64,000 nucleotides of DNA from Parasalinivibrio latis (lineage in GTDB: Bacteria > Pseudomonadota > Gammaproteobacteria > Enterobacterales > Vibrionaceae). Positions 1 through 9,091 of this stretch are shown here, piece by piece. The DNA is taken from contig NZ_CP098812.1 in the NCBI RefSeq assembly GCF_036825535.1, forward strand, positions 1,488,001-1,552,000, given 5' to 3'. The stretch's first letter is position 1. The number at the start of each line of letters is the position of its first letter. The notes under the pieces are model-generated. The model made no database searches. It was not told where the DNA came from and saw nothing but the letters and a program-made list of their open reading frames with translations. The position numbers and the translations under genes are program-made.

Positions 1-500
1 CGAACAAAGCCATTGTCAGTCAGGGTGAAATGGTCGACAGGGTAAAAGCAGCCGTCGATGCGCGCAACGACAGTGATTTCGTCATCATGGCCCGTACCGA
101 TGCCTTGGCTGTGGATGGCATGGATGCAGCGATCGAACGCGCAGTAGCGTGTGTTGAAGCCGGTGCAGACATGATCTTTCCGGAGGCGATGCACACACTG
201 GAGCAATACCAGCAGTTTGTAAAAGCGGTGAAGGTGCCGGTGCTGGCGAATATCACTGAGTTCGGACAGACGCCACTTTTCAGCTGTGAAGAATTGGCTG
301 AGTGCGGGGTCGACATGGTGCTGTATCCGCTGTCTGCATTCCGGGCGATGAACCTCGCGGCGCTGAATGTCTACCAACACCTTTTAAATGACGGTCATCA
401 GAGGGACGTGGTGGATACCATGCAAACCCGCAATGACCTTTACGATTTTCTTAATTACCACGATTACGAACAAAAGCTGGATGCGCTGTTTGGCAAATAA
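1..500 (+). CDS. prpB: 2-methylisocitrate lyase PrpB (3' part)
   Basis: C-terminal ~165 residues of methylisocitrate lyase; the gene starts upstream of the window and the reading frame is open from base 3. It cleaves 2-methylisocitrate to pyruvate and succinate, the last step of the methylcitrate cycle for propionate, in the cytosol. The retained part has the family sequence EMVDRVKAAVDAR, VIMARTDALA, EAGADMIFPEA and ANITEFGQTPLF, and ends in NYHDYEQKLDALFGK, very like enterobacterial PrpB. It is the first visible gene of a same-strand prpBCDE run, 93 bases before prpC. Product call is firm; the catalytic KKCGH region lies outside the window. Confidence 0.96.
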   Translation, partial: NKAIVSQGEMVDRVKAAVDARNDSDFVIMARTDALAVDGMDAAIERAVACVEAGADMIFPEAMHTLEQYQQFVKAVKVPVLANITEFGQTPLFSCEELAECGVDMVLYPLSAFRAMNLAALNVYQHLLNDGHQRDVVDTMQTRNDLYDFLNYHDYEQKLDALFGK

Positions 501-593
501 CAAAACCAATACGCCAGAGTTGCGATTCATTTAATAAAAGCACCAATAACAAAATAAACCCTCAATCCAAAACGTGAATACAAGGAGTCCGCT

Positions 594-1751
594 ATGTCTA
601 CTTCGGCCGTAGCAGATAAAAAAGAAGGAAAAGCACTGGGAGGTGCAGGGCTGCGTGGTCAGAGCGCAGGGGAAACTGCACTGTGTACAGTTGGCAAATC
701 CGGCAGTGGCCTCACTTACCGTGGATATGACATTTCTGAATTGGCTGCCCATGCTGAATTTGAAGAAGTGGCTTACCTGCTGCTGAAAGGGAAATTGCCA
801 AACCAGCAGGAACTGGATGGCTACAAAACCAAGCTCAAAGCACTGCGTGGCCTGCCTCAGCCCCTTTGCTCGGCGCTGGAACAGATCCCGGCTGATGCGC
901 ACCCGATGGATGTGATGCGCACCGGTTGTTCTATGTTAGGGAACTTGCAGCAAGAAGAAGATTTTTCCCAGCAGGAAGATATTGCAGACAGCCTGCTGGC
1001 CAAGCTGCCCGGTATCATTTGTTACTGGTACCGCTTCAGCCATGATGGAGTACGCATTAACACGGCAGCCAGTGAGCTTACTACCTTGGGAGGGTATTTC
1101 CTGGAAATGCTGACAGACAAAACACCGTCTGAACTCCACAAGAACGTTATGCACTGCTCACTGATTCTGTATGCAGAGCATGAGTTCAATGCGTCCACCT
1201 TTACCGCCCGTGTCTGCGCTTCGACGCTTTCAGACCTTTATTCTTGTATTACCGGTGCTATCGGTACGCTTCGTGGTCCATTACATGGTGGTGCAAACGA
1301 GGCGGCAATGGACATGATTGAACAGTGGGACAACCCGGATCACGCGGAGCGCGAGCTGATGGATATGCTCGCCAATAAAGCCAAAGTGATGGGCTTTGGC
1401 CACGCCATCTACCGAACTTCAGATCCGCGTAATGCCCTTATTAAAGCCTGGTCAGAGAAACTGGCGGAGGATGTAGGTGACGAGCGCCTGTACCCGGTAT
1501 CTGTCCGCGTAGAAGAAGTCATGTGGCGGGAGAAGAAACTGTTCCCTAATGCCGACTTTTTCCATGCTTCTGCCTATCACTTCATGGATATCCCGACCAA
1601 GCTGTTTACACCGATTTTTGTCATGAGCCGCGTAACCGGCTGGGCAGCACATGTGTTTGAGCAGCGCGCCAACAACCGGATCATCCGCCCGAGCGCGGAC
1701 TATACCGGCCCCGAATATCAGGCATGGGTCCCTATTGAAGAGCGTGACTGA
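594..1751 (+). CDS. prpC: 2-methylcitrate synthase PrpC
   Basis: Condenses propionyl-CoA with oxaloacetate to 2-methylcitrate; citrate-synthase fold, cytosolic. The 385-residue length matches PrpC (389 in E. coli) and not the ~430-residue GltA. Visible signatures are GLRGQSAGETALCTVG near the N-terminus, the catalytic-His motif LHGGANEAAM (~235), the second His in GFGHAIYRTSDPRN, and the Asp in NADFFHASAYHF. An AAGGAG ribosome site sits 8 bases before the ATG. It lies between prpB and prpD in one operon. GltA paralogue is the alternative, excluded by length and context. Confidence 0.97.
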   Translation: MSTSAVADKKEGKALGGAGLRGQSAGETALCTVGKSGSGLTYRGYDISELAAHAEFEEVAYLLLKGKLPNQQELDGYKTKLKALRGLPQPLCSALEQIPADAHPMDVMRTGCSMLGNLQQEEDFSQQEDIADSLLAKLPGIICYWYRFSHDGVRINTAASELTTLGGYFLEMLTDKTPSELHKNVMHCSLILYAEHEFNASTFTARVCASTLSDLYSCITGAIGTLRGPLHGGANEAAMDMIEQWDNPDHAERELMDMLANKAKVMGFGHAIYRTSDPRNALIKAWSEKLAEDVGDERLYPVSVRVEEVMWREKKLFPNADFFHASAYHFMDIPTKLFTPIFVMSRVTGWAAHVFEQRANNRIIRPSADYTGPEYQAWVPIEERD

Positions 1752-1802
1752 GCGCAGCAAACAACAAACAGAAATGACTTTAGAGACAAAGGACTGATAA
1801 GA

Positions 1803-3254
1803 ATGAGCAACAACGTAGATTTGAATGAACGCCCACAGCCGGATGAACTGCTTGTCACCATTGCCGATTATGTCGATACCCTGGAAGTGAATTCTCAGGA
1901 GGCGTATGACACAGCGCGTAACTGCCTGATGGATACGCTGGGATGTGGCCTTCTGGCCCTGCGCTTCCCTGAGTGCACTAAACATATGGGGCCGATTGTT
2001 CCGGGTACGACTGTCCGAAACGGTGCCCGTGTTCCTGGGACGTCCCATGAACTGGACCCGGTAATGGCCGCGTTTAATATCGGTTGTATGATTCGCTGGC
2101 TCGATTTCAATGACACCTGGCTGGCAGCGGAGTGGGGACACCCGTCAGATAACCTCGGCGGAATCCTGGCAACCGCAGATTACCTCAGCCGGGTTGCGGT
2201 TTCACAGGGTAACCAGCCGCTCACCATGCGTGATGTGCTGACGGCGATGATCAAAGCCCATGAAATCCAGGGTGTACTGGCACTTGAAAACAGCTATAAC
2301 CGCGTAGGTCTCGACCACGTATTGCTGGTGCGTGTGGCATCTACCGCCGTTGTTACCAAGATGCTTGGCGGCAGCCGTGATCAAATCATTGATGCGCTGT
2401 CTCAGGCATGGGTCGACGGATGCTCACTGCGTACATACCGCCATGCACCCAACGCGGGGTCACGTAAATCCTGGGCAGCAGGTGATGCAACATCCCGTGC
2501 TGTGCGTCTTGCTATGATCACTATGAAAGGTGAAATGGGTCTGCCTTCCGTACTGACTGCGCCGAAGTGGGGTTATTACGATGTGCTGTTCAAAGGTGAG
2601 TCTTTCAAGGTTAACCAGCCGTTTAACAGCTATGTAATGGAAAACGTGTTGTTCAAGATTTCCTTCCCGGCTGAATTCCATGCGCAGACGGCTGTGGAAT
2701 GTGCTGTTACCCTGCACGATGCGGTGAAAAACCGTGTTGATGAGATTGACCGCATCGAAGTCACCACGCACGAATCGGCTATCCGCATCATTTCCAAAGT
2801 GGGGGATCTGGCAAACCCGGCTGACCGTGATCACTGCCTGCAGTACATGATTGCCGTCCCGCTTCTCTACGGGGATCTGGTGGCAGAGCACTATGAAGAC
2901 AGCTTCCATAAAGGTGATGCGCGAATTGATGCGCTTCGCGAGAAAATGGTGATTCAGGAAGATAAGCGCTACAGCGCCGAGTACCTGGAGTCAGACAAGC
3001 GTTCGATTGCCAATGCTATCCAGGTGTTCTTCAAAGACGGCTCGAGCACAGAGAAAGTGGAAGTTGAGTACCCAATCGGCCACCGTCGTCGCCGTGAAGA
3101 AGGTATCCCGGTACTGGAGCGTAAGTTCATGCGTAACCTGCAAACCCGCTTCCCACAGGGCACTTGTCAGACGATCTTTGACCTCTGCCTGGATCAGGAA
3201 AAACTGGAAGCTACCCCGGTTCACGAGTTTATGGACCTGTTTGCTATTAATTAA
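1803..3254 (+). CDS. prpD: 2-methylcitrate dehydratase PrpD
   Basis: MmgE/PrpD-family dehydratase converting 2-methylcitrate to 2-methyl-cis-aconitate, cofactor-independent. The 483 residues equal the E. coli length. Recognisable segments are DTLGCGLLALRFPECTKHMG, the RWLDFNDTWLAAEWGHPSDN active-site region (around residues 100-120), SYNRVGLDHVLLVRVAS and FPAEFHAQTA. Preceded by AAAGGAC about 9 bases from the ATG. Having prpD here, rather than the acnD-prpF pair of many marine gammaproteobacteria, makes this the enteric-type operon. It is followed by a 124-base gap with a strong hairpin before prpE. Confidence 0.97.
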   Translation: MSNNVDLNERPQPDELLVTIADYVDTLEVNSQEAYDTARNCLMDTLGCGLLALRFPECTKHMGPIVPGTTVRNGARVPGTSHELDPVMAAFNIGCMIRWLDFNDTWLAAEWGHPSDNLGGILATADYLSRVAVSQGNQPLTMRDVLTAMIKAHEIQGVLALENSYNRVGLDHVLLVRVASTAVVTKMLGGSRDQIIDALSQAWVDGCSLRTYRHAPNAGSRKSWAAGDATSRAVRLAMITMKGEMGLPSVLTAPKWGYYDVLFKGESFKVNQPFNSYVMENVLFKISFPAEFHAQTAVECAVTLHDAVKNRVDEIDRIEVTTHESAIRIISKVGDLANPADRDHCLQYMIAVPLLYGDLVAEHYEDSFHKGDARIDALREKMVIQEDKRYSAEYLESDKRSIANAIQVFFKDGSSTEKVEVEYPIGHRRRREEGIPVLERKFMRNLQTRFPQGTCQTIFDLCLDQEKLEATPVHEFMDLFAIN

Positions 3255-3333
3255 CCCATCAGAAATTACTCAAATGCGCTAAAGACGCATCCTGATACCA
3301 ATTGGATTAATCAGTCTGGTTGGTACGAATATC

Positions 3334-3358
3334 CCGGCCGGAGAAGGATTCCGGCCGG
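3334..3358 (+). promoter_or_regulatory. intercistronic hairpin prpD-prpE
   Basis: Two CCGGCCGG octamers (3334-3341 and 3351-3358) flank a 9-base loop, giving an 8-bp perfect GC-only stem. It has no T-run, so it looks like an RNA-stability or processing element in the prpD-prpE spacer rather than a terminator. A smaller CTGAT/ATCAG dyad lies just upstream (3292-3313). Function is inferred. Confidence 0.5.
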
Positions 3359-3378
3359 ACTTCAATGAGGACGCTGTT

Positions 3379-5280
3379 ATGCCATCTACACGCGCGTTAC
3401 CAGCAGGGGCGAATTACCAGGAAACATTTCGCTTTGCTGCAGAACACCCTGAAGACTTCTGGCGCCAGCAGGCGCAAAAACTGGAGTGGTTCCAATTCCC
3501 GGAAACCATCCTGTCCAAAGATGAAAACGGTATAGACCGCTGGTTTGCTGACGGCCAGATGAATACCGCCTACCTGGCGCTGGACTACCATGTTGAAAAT
3601 GGCCGAGCTGACCAGACTGCCCTGATTTATGACTCCCCGGTAACCGGAAAGAAAGCCCGTTACAGCTACCTGGCCCTGAGAGATCAGGTGGCAAAAACCG
3701 CGGGTATGTTGGCAGACCTTGGCGTTGGCAAAGGTGACCGGGTGGTTATCTATATGCCAATGATTCCCGAAGCCGCCATTGCGATGCTGGCCTGCGCCCG
3801 GCTTGGGGCGATTCACTCGGTAGTTTTCGGAGGCTTTGCTCCCCATGAACTTGCGGTGCGGATTGAAGATGCCGAGCCAAAGGTATTGCTGACGGCATCA
3901 TGCGGGATAGAGATAGAAAAAGTTATCGCCTATAAACCTTTGGTGGACAAAGCGGTGATGGACAGCCGCTGGAAACCGGACAACGTTGTTGTGTGGCAGC
4001 GTAATGAATGCCGGGCTTCGCTTGACCATGAAAGAGATCGGGACTGGTCGGCACTGCTTGCCAATTCTGAGCCGGTAGGGTGTACACCGGTCAACGCCAC
4101 GGATCCGCTCTATATCCTTTATACATCGGGCACCACCGGCAAGCCGAAAGGAGTCGTGCGAGACAATGGCGGGCATGCAGTTGCCATGAAGTACAGCATG
4201 GACGCCATTTATAATGTGACACCGGGCGAAGTTTATTGGGCTGCCTCTGACGTAGGTTGGGTAGTAGGGCACTCCTACATCGTTTACGCTCCTCTGATTC
4301 ATGGCTGTACCACCATCATGTTTGAAGGCAAACCGGTTCGCACACCGGATCCGGGCGCGTTCTGGCGGGTCTGTGATGAGTATGGTGTGTCGATTCTTTT
4401 CTCTGCGCCAACGGCTTTCCGGGCTATCAAGAAAGAAGATCCGGACGGGAAGCATCTGAACCAATTTCCTATGGATTCTCTGCGGCAGATATTCATGGCC
4501 GGGGAGCGTCTGGATCCGCCGACACTGGAGTGGGTAGAAGAAAAGACCGGCCGTCCGGTTGTTGACCACTGGTGGCAAACAGAAACCGGCTGGGCGATTT
4601 CATCTAACCCGCTCGGTGTGGAATCCTTTGAAATCAAACCGGGCTCCTCTACCAAACCCACACCGGGTTACCAGGTTGAAGTACTGAATGAAGCGGGCGA
4701 ACCGGTACCCGCCGGGCAGCAGGGCTATATAGCGATTAAACGCCCTATGCCGCCAAGTTGTTTGCCGACGGTCTGGCGTAACCACGACAGGTTTGAAACC
4801 GGCTATCTTAGCCAATTCCCGGGATATTACGTCTCCGGTGACGGCGGCTATATCGACGAAGATGGCTACCTGTTTGTGATGGGCCGGATTGATGATGTTA
4901 TAAACGTTGCCGGACATCGTCTTTCAACGGGAGAAATGGAAGAGGTCGTTGGCGGTCATGAAGCAGTGGCGGAATGTGCGGTAATCGGTATTCATGATGA
5001 CCTCAAAGGCCAGATGCCGCTGGGATTGGTAGTACTGAAAGATGGCTACCATTCAGACAATGGATCGATTGAAGCTGAGCTGGTGGAAAAGGTGCGTCAG
5101 CAGATAGGTGCGGTGGCCTGTTTTAAGCGAGCAGTGGTAGTGAGCCGGTTACCTAAAACCCGTTCCGGAAAAATCCTTCGTCGGATCCTTCGCCAGATTG
5201 CGGACGGTGAAAGCTACACCGTTCCCTCAACCATTGACGATCCGAGCAGCCTGGATGAAGTATCTAATGCACTGAGGTAA
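3379..5280 (+). CDS. prpE: propionyl-CoA synthetase PrpE
   Basis: ANL-superfamily ligase that activates propionate to propionyl-CoA via propionyl-AMP, feeding PrpC. 633 residues, close to the 628 of E. coli PrpE. The AMP-binding P-loop YTSGTTGKPKGVV lies at ~248, the acyl pocket/hinge region includes DHWWQTETGWAI and SGDGGYIDEDGY, and the C-terminal PKTRSGKILRR motif carries the lysine that Pat/CobB control by acetylation in relatives. A TGAGGA site precedes the chosen ATG. It is the last gene of prpBCDE and is followed by a terminator. Acetyl-CoA synthetase (Acs) is the close alternative; operon context and the length favour PrpE. Confidence 0.96.
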   Translation: MPSTRALPAGANYQETFRFAAEHPEDFWRQQAQKLEWFQFPETILSKDENGIDRWFADGQMNTAYLALDYHVENGRADQTALIYDSPVTGKKARYSYLALRDQVAKTAGMLADLGVGKGDRVVIYMPMIPEAAIAMLACARLGAIHSVVFGGFAPHELAVRIEDAEPKVLLTASCGIEIEKVIAYKPLVDKAVMDSRWKPDNVVVWQRNECRASLDHERDRDWSALLANSEPVGCTPVNATDPLYILYTSGTTGKPKGVVRDNGGHAVAMKYSMDAIYNVTPGEVYWAASDVGWVVGHSYIVYAPLIHGCTTIMFEGKPVRTPDPGAFWRVCDEYGVSILFSAPTAFRAIKKEDPDGKHLNQFPMDSLRQIFMAGERLDPPTLEWVEEKTGRPVVDHWWQTETGWAISSNPLGVESFEIKPGSSTKPTPGYQVEVLNEAGEPVPAGQQGYIAIKRPMPPSCLPTVWRNHDRFETGYLSQFPGYYVSGDGGYIDEDGYLFVMGRIDDVINVAGHRLSTGEMEEVVGGHEAVAECAVIGIHDDLKGQMPLGLVVLKDGYHSDNGSIEAELVEKVRQQIGAVACFKRAVVVSRLPKTRSGKILRRILRQIADGESYTVPSTIDDPSSLDEVSNALR

Positions 5281-5330
5281 AAAAATGCCCCATAGGCAGG
5301 CAAACCTGCATGTATATGGGGCACCTTTTT
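5281..5330. terminator. bidirectional terminator after prpE
   Basis: TGCCCCATA (5286-5294) pairs with TATGGGGCA (5315-5323), with an internal GCAGG/CCTGC arm. A T-run follows on the + strand (5325-5330), and an A-run at 5279-5285 gives an even better U-tract on the - strand, so it can end prpE and any transcript coming from the right. Confidence 0.85.
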
Positions 5331-5511
5331 CAGACATCGTTCTTTAACGTATAACCTTATCCGTTGCGATCACCTGTTAAACAAGGTTTTCTCCTGATTG
5401 GGAGAAACTGGCACAAACTTCGCAAATGAGTAGCGGTAGGGTTATTCGTTACTTCCAGTTTTCTGGCACCGGTTTCTTGTCCGCTACCCACAGGGCAGGG
5501 AGCCGGTTTTT
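5331..5511. ncRNA. structured intergenic region, candidate sRNA or 3' UTR RNA
   Basis: No protein-coding signal. It contains a TTCTCC/GGAGAA hairpin (~5389-5406), a GTAGCGG ... CCGCTAC long-range stem (~5430 with ~5482), a CCAG/CTGG hairpin, and ends on the + strand with CCGG followed by seven T (to ~5513). On the - strand the region would be the 3' UTR of the yccT-like gene, running to the terminator at 5281-5330. I do not recognise a known RNA family. Either a + strand small RNA or a - strand 3'-UTR RNA is possible. Confidence 0.3.
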
Positions 5512-6150
5512 TTAGTTCTGGTTTACGTATGCCTTAAAACGGGCCTTGGTTGCATCATCTGCCTTGTTGTACCAAAACAACAGCATCTCTTCAGCTACAT
5601 TCTCACCATCTTTTACCGTTACAGGTGTTGTTGCATTACCGACGTTGTCAGGCAACGTGATCGTTACAGTATGCAGGGAAGCAGGATGGTCTTCTGCGTT
5701 AAACCGAGACAGTTCTGACACCAAATCACGGCCGATTTGTACACCATGGTTAATCAGTTTGCCCTGAGTGAATCCAATTGCTTCGCCTTCACCATTAACC
5801 AAGCCCCATTGTGGGTCTTTATTGAATGCCTTCGCTTCGTCAATACGGCGGAACTCCGGGAATTTGAAACTGACACTGGTATCGGTGGCGTCGAACTTGG
5901 CAACAATCACATCAGACTCAAAGTTAGTCTGGTTTTTTCCGCTGCGAAATGCGGTGACATAACGGAATGCGATTTGCTGGGTACCATCAGGCAGGACTAC
6001 ATCAGCATTTTGGTCAAACATTGGACGGGAATATTCTTTTCCGTTTACAACCAGAAGATCGACATTCTGGTTTAGTTTCAAATCAACCTGGGCAGCAGCA
6101 GGAAAAGCAGTTGCAGCAACAATAGCACCTGCGAGAATAGCCTTTTTCAT
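5512..6150 (-). CDS. yccT: YccT/DUF2057 family periplasmic protein
   Basis: 212-residue secreted protein of the YccT (DUF2057) family; the E. coli member is also called CsgI, a curli-synthesis inhibitor. The start is the ATG at 6150, with AAGGACA 7 bases upstream and a classic signal peptide MKKAILAGAIVAATAFPAAA cleaved before QVDLKL; an upstream ATG-like extension of 12 codons has no ribosome site. Mature region has the family pattern NVDLLVVNGKEY and ends KARFKAYVNQN. It sits next to rlmI, as yccT lies near rlmI in E. coli. Whether it touches amyloid assembly here is unknown; family membership is confident, function is not. Confidence 0.8.
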   Translation of the reverse strand: MKKAILAGAIVAATAFPAAAQVDLKLNQNVDLLVVNGKEYSRPMFDQNADVVLPDGTQQIAFRYVTAFRSGKNQTNFESDVIVAKFDATDTSVSFKFPEFRRIDEAKAFNKDPQWGLVNGEGEAIGFTQGKLINHGVQIGRDLVSELSRFNAEDHPASLHTVTITLPDNVGNATTPVTVKDGENVAEEMLLFWYNKADDATKARFKAYVNQN

Positions 6151-6211
6151 TATTATGTCCTTTTGGTGGAGCATTAAATTTGGCACATATGCTACACCGT
6201 ATTGATTCGAT

Positions 6212-6254
6212 GGAAAAATAAAACCCCGGCCGTCTGAAAGAACGTACCGGGGTT
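6212..6254 (-). terminator. terminator after rlmI
   Basis: AACCCCGG (6222-6229) and CCGGGGTT (6247-6254) form an 8-bp stem; on the - strand it is followed by TTTATTTTT, ending rlmI before the yccT promoter. Confidence 0.85.
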
Positions 6255-6285
6255 GAGAATAAGTCAGGCTAGTGGGCCAGGATAA

Positions 6286-7473
6286 TCAGACCACTGTACA
6301 GGCAAATCCTTTGAGGTAGAAACCTTCTGGGTAAGCACTGTCGACCGGGTGATCGGCGGCCTGTGCGAACCGTTCGGTAAACATCACCTTGCGGTGGGCA
6401 TCCAAAGCAGCATCGGCAATGATTTTCTGGAACAGGTTCTGGTCCATCAGGCCTGAGCATGAGTAGGTAAGCAGTGTGCCACCCGGCTTGAGGATTTGCA
6501 TCGCCAGCATGTTGATATCTTTGTAGCCACGGCATGCCCCAGTCAATTGTGCTTTAGATTCTGCAAACTTTGGCGGGTCCATGATGACGACATCAAACAG
6601 CTCACCGGCATCGCGGTAATCTCGCAGCAACTTGAACACATCAGCGTTCAGGAACTGTGCGCGAGACAGGTCGAAACCATTGGTTTCTGCGTTCTGCTTG
6701 GCGCGGTCAAGCGCTGGCTGGGAAACGTCAACGTTAATGACTTCCGCAGCATTACCTTTCAGAGCATACAAGCCGAAACCGCCGGTATAACAGAAGCAGT
6801 TCAGGACACGTTTGCCATCAACGTATTTCACGGCAGCCTGACGGCTGTCGCGCTGGTCGAGGTAAAAACCGGTTTTATGTCCGCCGGCAATGTCTACACC
6901 GATCTTGATACCGTTTTCTTCGATGAGTACATGATCTGAAGGGGCTTCACCGTGCAGGACACCGGTACGCAGTTTCAAGCCTTCTTTCTTACGCACTGCA
7001 ACGTCGGAGCGCTCATAGATATTGCAATCTGGGAAGCAGGTTTTGAGTGCCTCGACCAATGCGTCTTTCTGTGCTTCTGCACCGGCACTTAAAAGTTGGC
7101 AAACCAGGAAGTTGTCGTAACGGTCAATGGTGATACCCGGAAGGCCGTCAGATTCGGCGGCAATCAGACGGTAACCTGTCAGCCCGTCACGTGCGATGAT
7201 TGAATTGCGCAGTGCCTGAGCATCATTAATACGCTTAACAAAGAACGCGGTATCAATGGCTTCGTCTTCAAAGGTCCAGATACGTACGCGGATCTGGGAG
7301 TTTGGGGAAAATGCCCCACGAGCCAGCCATTTGCCCTGGTGATCGAATACGTCCACGGTCTCACCGAGGGAAGGCTTGCCTTCTACTCTCTGGATACCAC
7401 GGGAAAAAATCCAGGGATGACGGCGCAGGACTGACTTTTCACGTCCTTTCACCAGATAAACTGACGCAACCAT
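6286..7473 (-). CDS. rlmI: 23S rRNA m5C1962 methyltransferase RlmI
   Basis: SAM-dependent methyltransferase that makes m5C at position 1962 of 23S rRNA. 395 residues, same as the family. N-terminal PUA domain (VYLVKGREKSVLRRHPWIFSRGI, residues ~4-80), then an EEHEA-like middle region, then a Rossmann methyltransferase with VLNCFCYTGGFGLYAL (motif I, ~223), VIMDPPKFAESK (motif IV, ~295) and LLTYSCSG (motif VI with the cysteine). Ends GFACTVV. Located in the yccA-tusE-yccX-rlmI neighbourhood as in E. coli, but with an MCP gene between it and acylphosphatase. Confidence 0.96.
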   Translation of the reverse strand: MVASVYLVKGREKSVLRRHPWIFSRGIQRVEGKPSLGETVDVFDHQGKWLARGAFSPNSQIRVRIWTFEDEAIDTAFFVKRINDAQALRNSIIARDGLTGYRLIAAESDGLPGITIDRYDNFLVCQLLSAGAEAQKDALVEALKTCFPDCNIYERSDVAVRKKEGLKLRTGVLHGEAPSDHVLIEENGIKIGVDIAGGHKTGFYLDQRDSRQAAVKYVDGKRVLNCFCYTGGFGLYALKGNAAEVINVDVSQPALDRAKQNAETNGFDLSRAQFLNADVFKLLRDYRDAGELFDVVIMDPPKFAESKAQLTGACRGYKDINMLAMQILKPGGTLLTYSCSGLMDQNLFQKIIADAALDAHRKVMFTERFAQAADHPVDSAYPEGFYLKGFACTVV

Positions 7474-7559
7474 GATGATTCTCTGTTAGTTGTAGTTTGG
7501 AGGGTGCGTATTGTCGGGGAAGCGCGGGGATTTTGCAAACCGGTAAAGTGCGGGGGAAA

Positions 7560-7584
7560 CATGCCGAGTGTAAGTCTCGGCATG
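7560..7584 (-). terminator. terminator after MCP gene
   Basis: CATGCCGAG (7560-7568) / CTCGGCATG (7576-7584), a perfect 9-bp stem with a 7-base loop, just past the MCP stop at 7598; on the - strand it is followed by TTTCC. Confidence 0.8.
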
Positions 7585-7597
7585 TGGAGTTACCATA

Positions 7598-9004
7598 TCA
7601 GGCCTTGAGGCCATCCATCAGTGTTTGCAGTTTACTTGCTTGATCACTCAGGGCAGCTATGTCGTCGGCTGTCTGGTGCATCATTTCAGTTATCTGGTTT
7701 GCCTGGGTGCGGACATGTTCTACATCTGAGGCGATGTTTTCTGCCACTCCGCCCTGCTGCTCAGCCGCTGCTGCAATTTCTGCGCTGCGGTCGGCAATAT
7801 TCTGGCTTCGGTCGGTTATCTGGCTGATTTCTGCATCAATGTGCTGCATGAGGGATTCACTGTTGTCAGCATTGTGTACGGTATCTTCCATAACCGTTTT
7901 AAGGTGCTGGCTGTTGGCCTGAAGGGCTTCAATCATCTTCTGGATCTCAACGGTCGCATCCTGTGTTCTGCTGGCGAGCGTGCGCACTTCATCAGCAACA
8001 ACGGCAAAACCCCGTCCCTGCTCACCAGCTCGTGCTGCTTCAATAGCAGCATTCAAAGCGAGCAGGTTGGTCTGCTGGGAGATGCTTTGGATTGTCGCAA
8101 CGACTGAATCGATTTGGCCTGCTTTTTCATCAAGGGTAACGACAGCACTGGCAGCTTCTGAAATTTCTTCACTGAGGGCTTTCATTGCTGTTAGGGTGTC
8201 AGCAACCTGCTGACGCCCATGGCGCGATGCATCGGTGGCTTGCAGGGTTTCGTCTGAGGTGTTCTGGGCATTGCCTGCCACCGTGCGAATAGAACCAGCC
8301 ATCTCTTCTGTCGCGCTTGCCAGTGAATTCAGGTATTGCTGTTGTGAGTCGGCCAGTTTTTCGCTTTGCTTACTTCGTGCCATCAAATCCTGGGAAAGGC
8401 TGTCCAGCATTGCGTTCGCCTGCCGTGTCGCCAGTACAAGTTCATTTTCACGCTCGGCAACTTTGTCGATTGTGATAGCGATGGTGCTGAACTCATCCCT
8501 TACCGGGTAAAAGTTCAACCGGCTTGTCAGGTCGCCATCCGCCAGTTTTTTCAGGGCGCTGTAAGTGGAGTACATAGCACCGCCGATAAACGTCATGGTG
8601 TAGTAAACCAGCATCAGCATAACGAATAGCAAAACTGACGTCATTACAAGGTGTGACGTTGTCACATATTCCAGAAGGCTATCATTTTTGACAACATTGA
8701 TGCTGTAAGACTGACCGTTGACAGGAAGGCTGATGTCGCCATGGGTTCCACCAGTTACAAATGAAGAGTTGGCAAGTAACCTGGCTGCATCCCGTTCTGG
8801 AATGTCATATTGGCTTAGAATTTGGCTGATAGCCTTTGCCTCGTTCTCCAGCAACGTGTTGTGGCGGTTGTCCGATGCGCTGTAGAGCATCATTGCGACT
8901 GCCAACAGTGCGATGATGGGGGAGACAAAAATCAGGTAGAATTTTTCCTGGAGAGTAAGGTGGATCAGGTATTTATCGATCCATCGAAAAGCTATTTCTT
9001 TCAT
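7598..9004 (-). CDS. methyl-accepting chemotaxis protein
   Basis: 468-residue chemoreceptor. TM1 at ~22-42 (FYLIFVSPIIALLAVAMML), a short periplasmic loop of only ~75 residues, TM2 at ~120-143 (LVMTSVLLFVMLMLVYYTM), a HAMP linker (~145-195), and a full MA signalling domain whose hairpin tip reads NLLALNAAIEAARAGEQGRG followed by FAVVADEVRTLA. The small sensor loop fits no standard ligand-binding fold that I can name, so the ligand is unknown. It signals to CheA/CheW at the pole. The gene stands alone with its own terminator and interrupts an otherwise conserved rlmI-yccX order. Confidence 0.92.
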   Translation of the reverse strand: MKEIAFRWIDKYLIHLTLQEKFYLIFVSPIIALLAVAMMLYSASDNRHNTLLENEAKAISQILSQYDIPERDAARLLANSSFVTGGTHGDISLPVNGQSYSINVVKNDSLLEYVTTSHLVMTSVLLFVMLMLVYYTMTFIGGAMYSTYSALKKLADGDLTSRLNFYPVRDEFSTIAITIDKVAERENELVLATRQANAMLDSLSQDLMARSKQSEKLADSQQQYLNSLASATEEMAGSIRTVAGNAQNTSDETLQATDASRHGRQQVADTLTAMKALSEEISEAASAVVTLDEKAGQIDSVVATIQSISQQTNLLALNAAIEAARAGEQGRGFAVVADEVRTLASRTQDATVEIQKMIEALQANSQHLKTVMEDTVHNADNSESLMQHIDAEISQITDRSQNIADRSAEIAAAAEQQGGVAENIASDVEHVRTQANQITEMMHQTADDIAALSDQASKLQTLMDGLKA

Positions 9005-9091
9005 TAGATAGACCCGTACTGCTAGATTAGTGTGAGCAGTGTAATGTATTTACATGCATAGGCATTTAAGTGAACACTCAGGAGGTGACGA

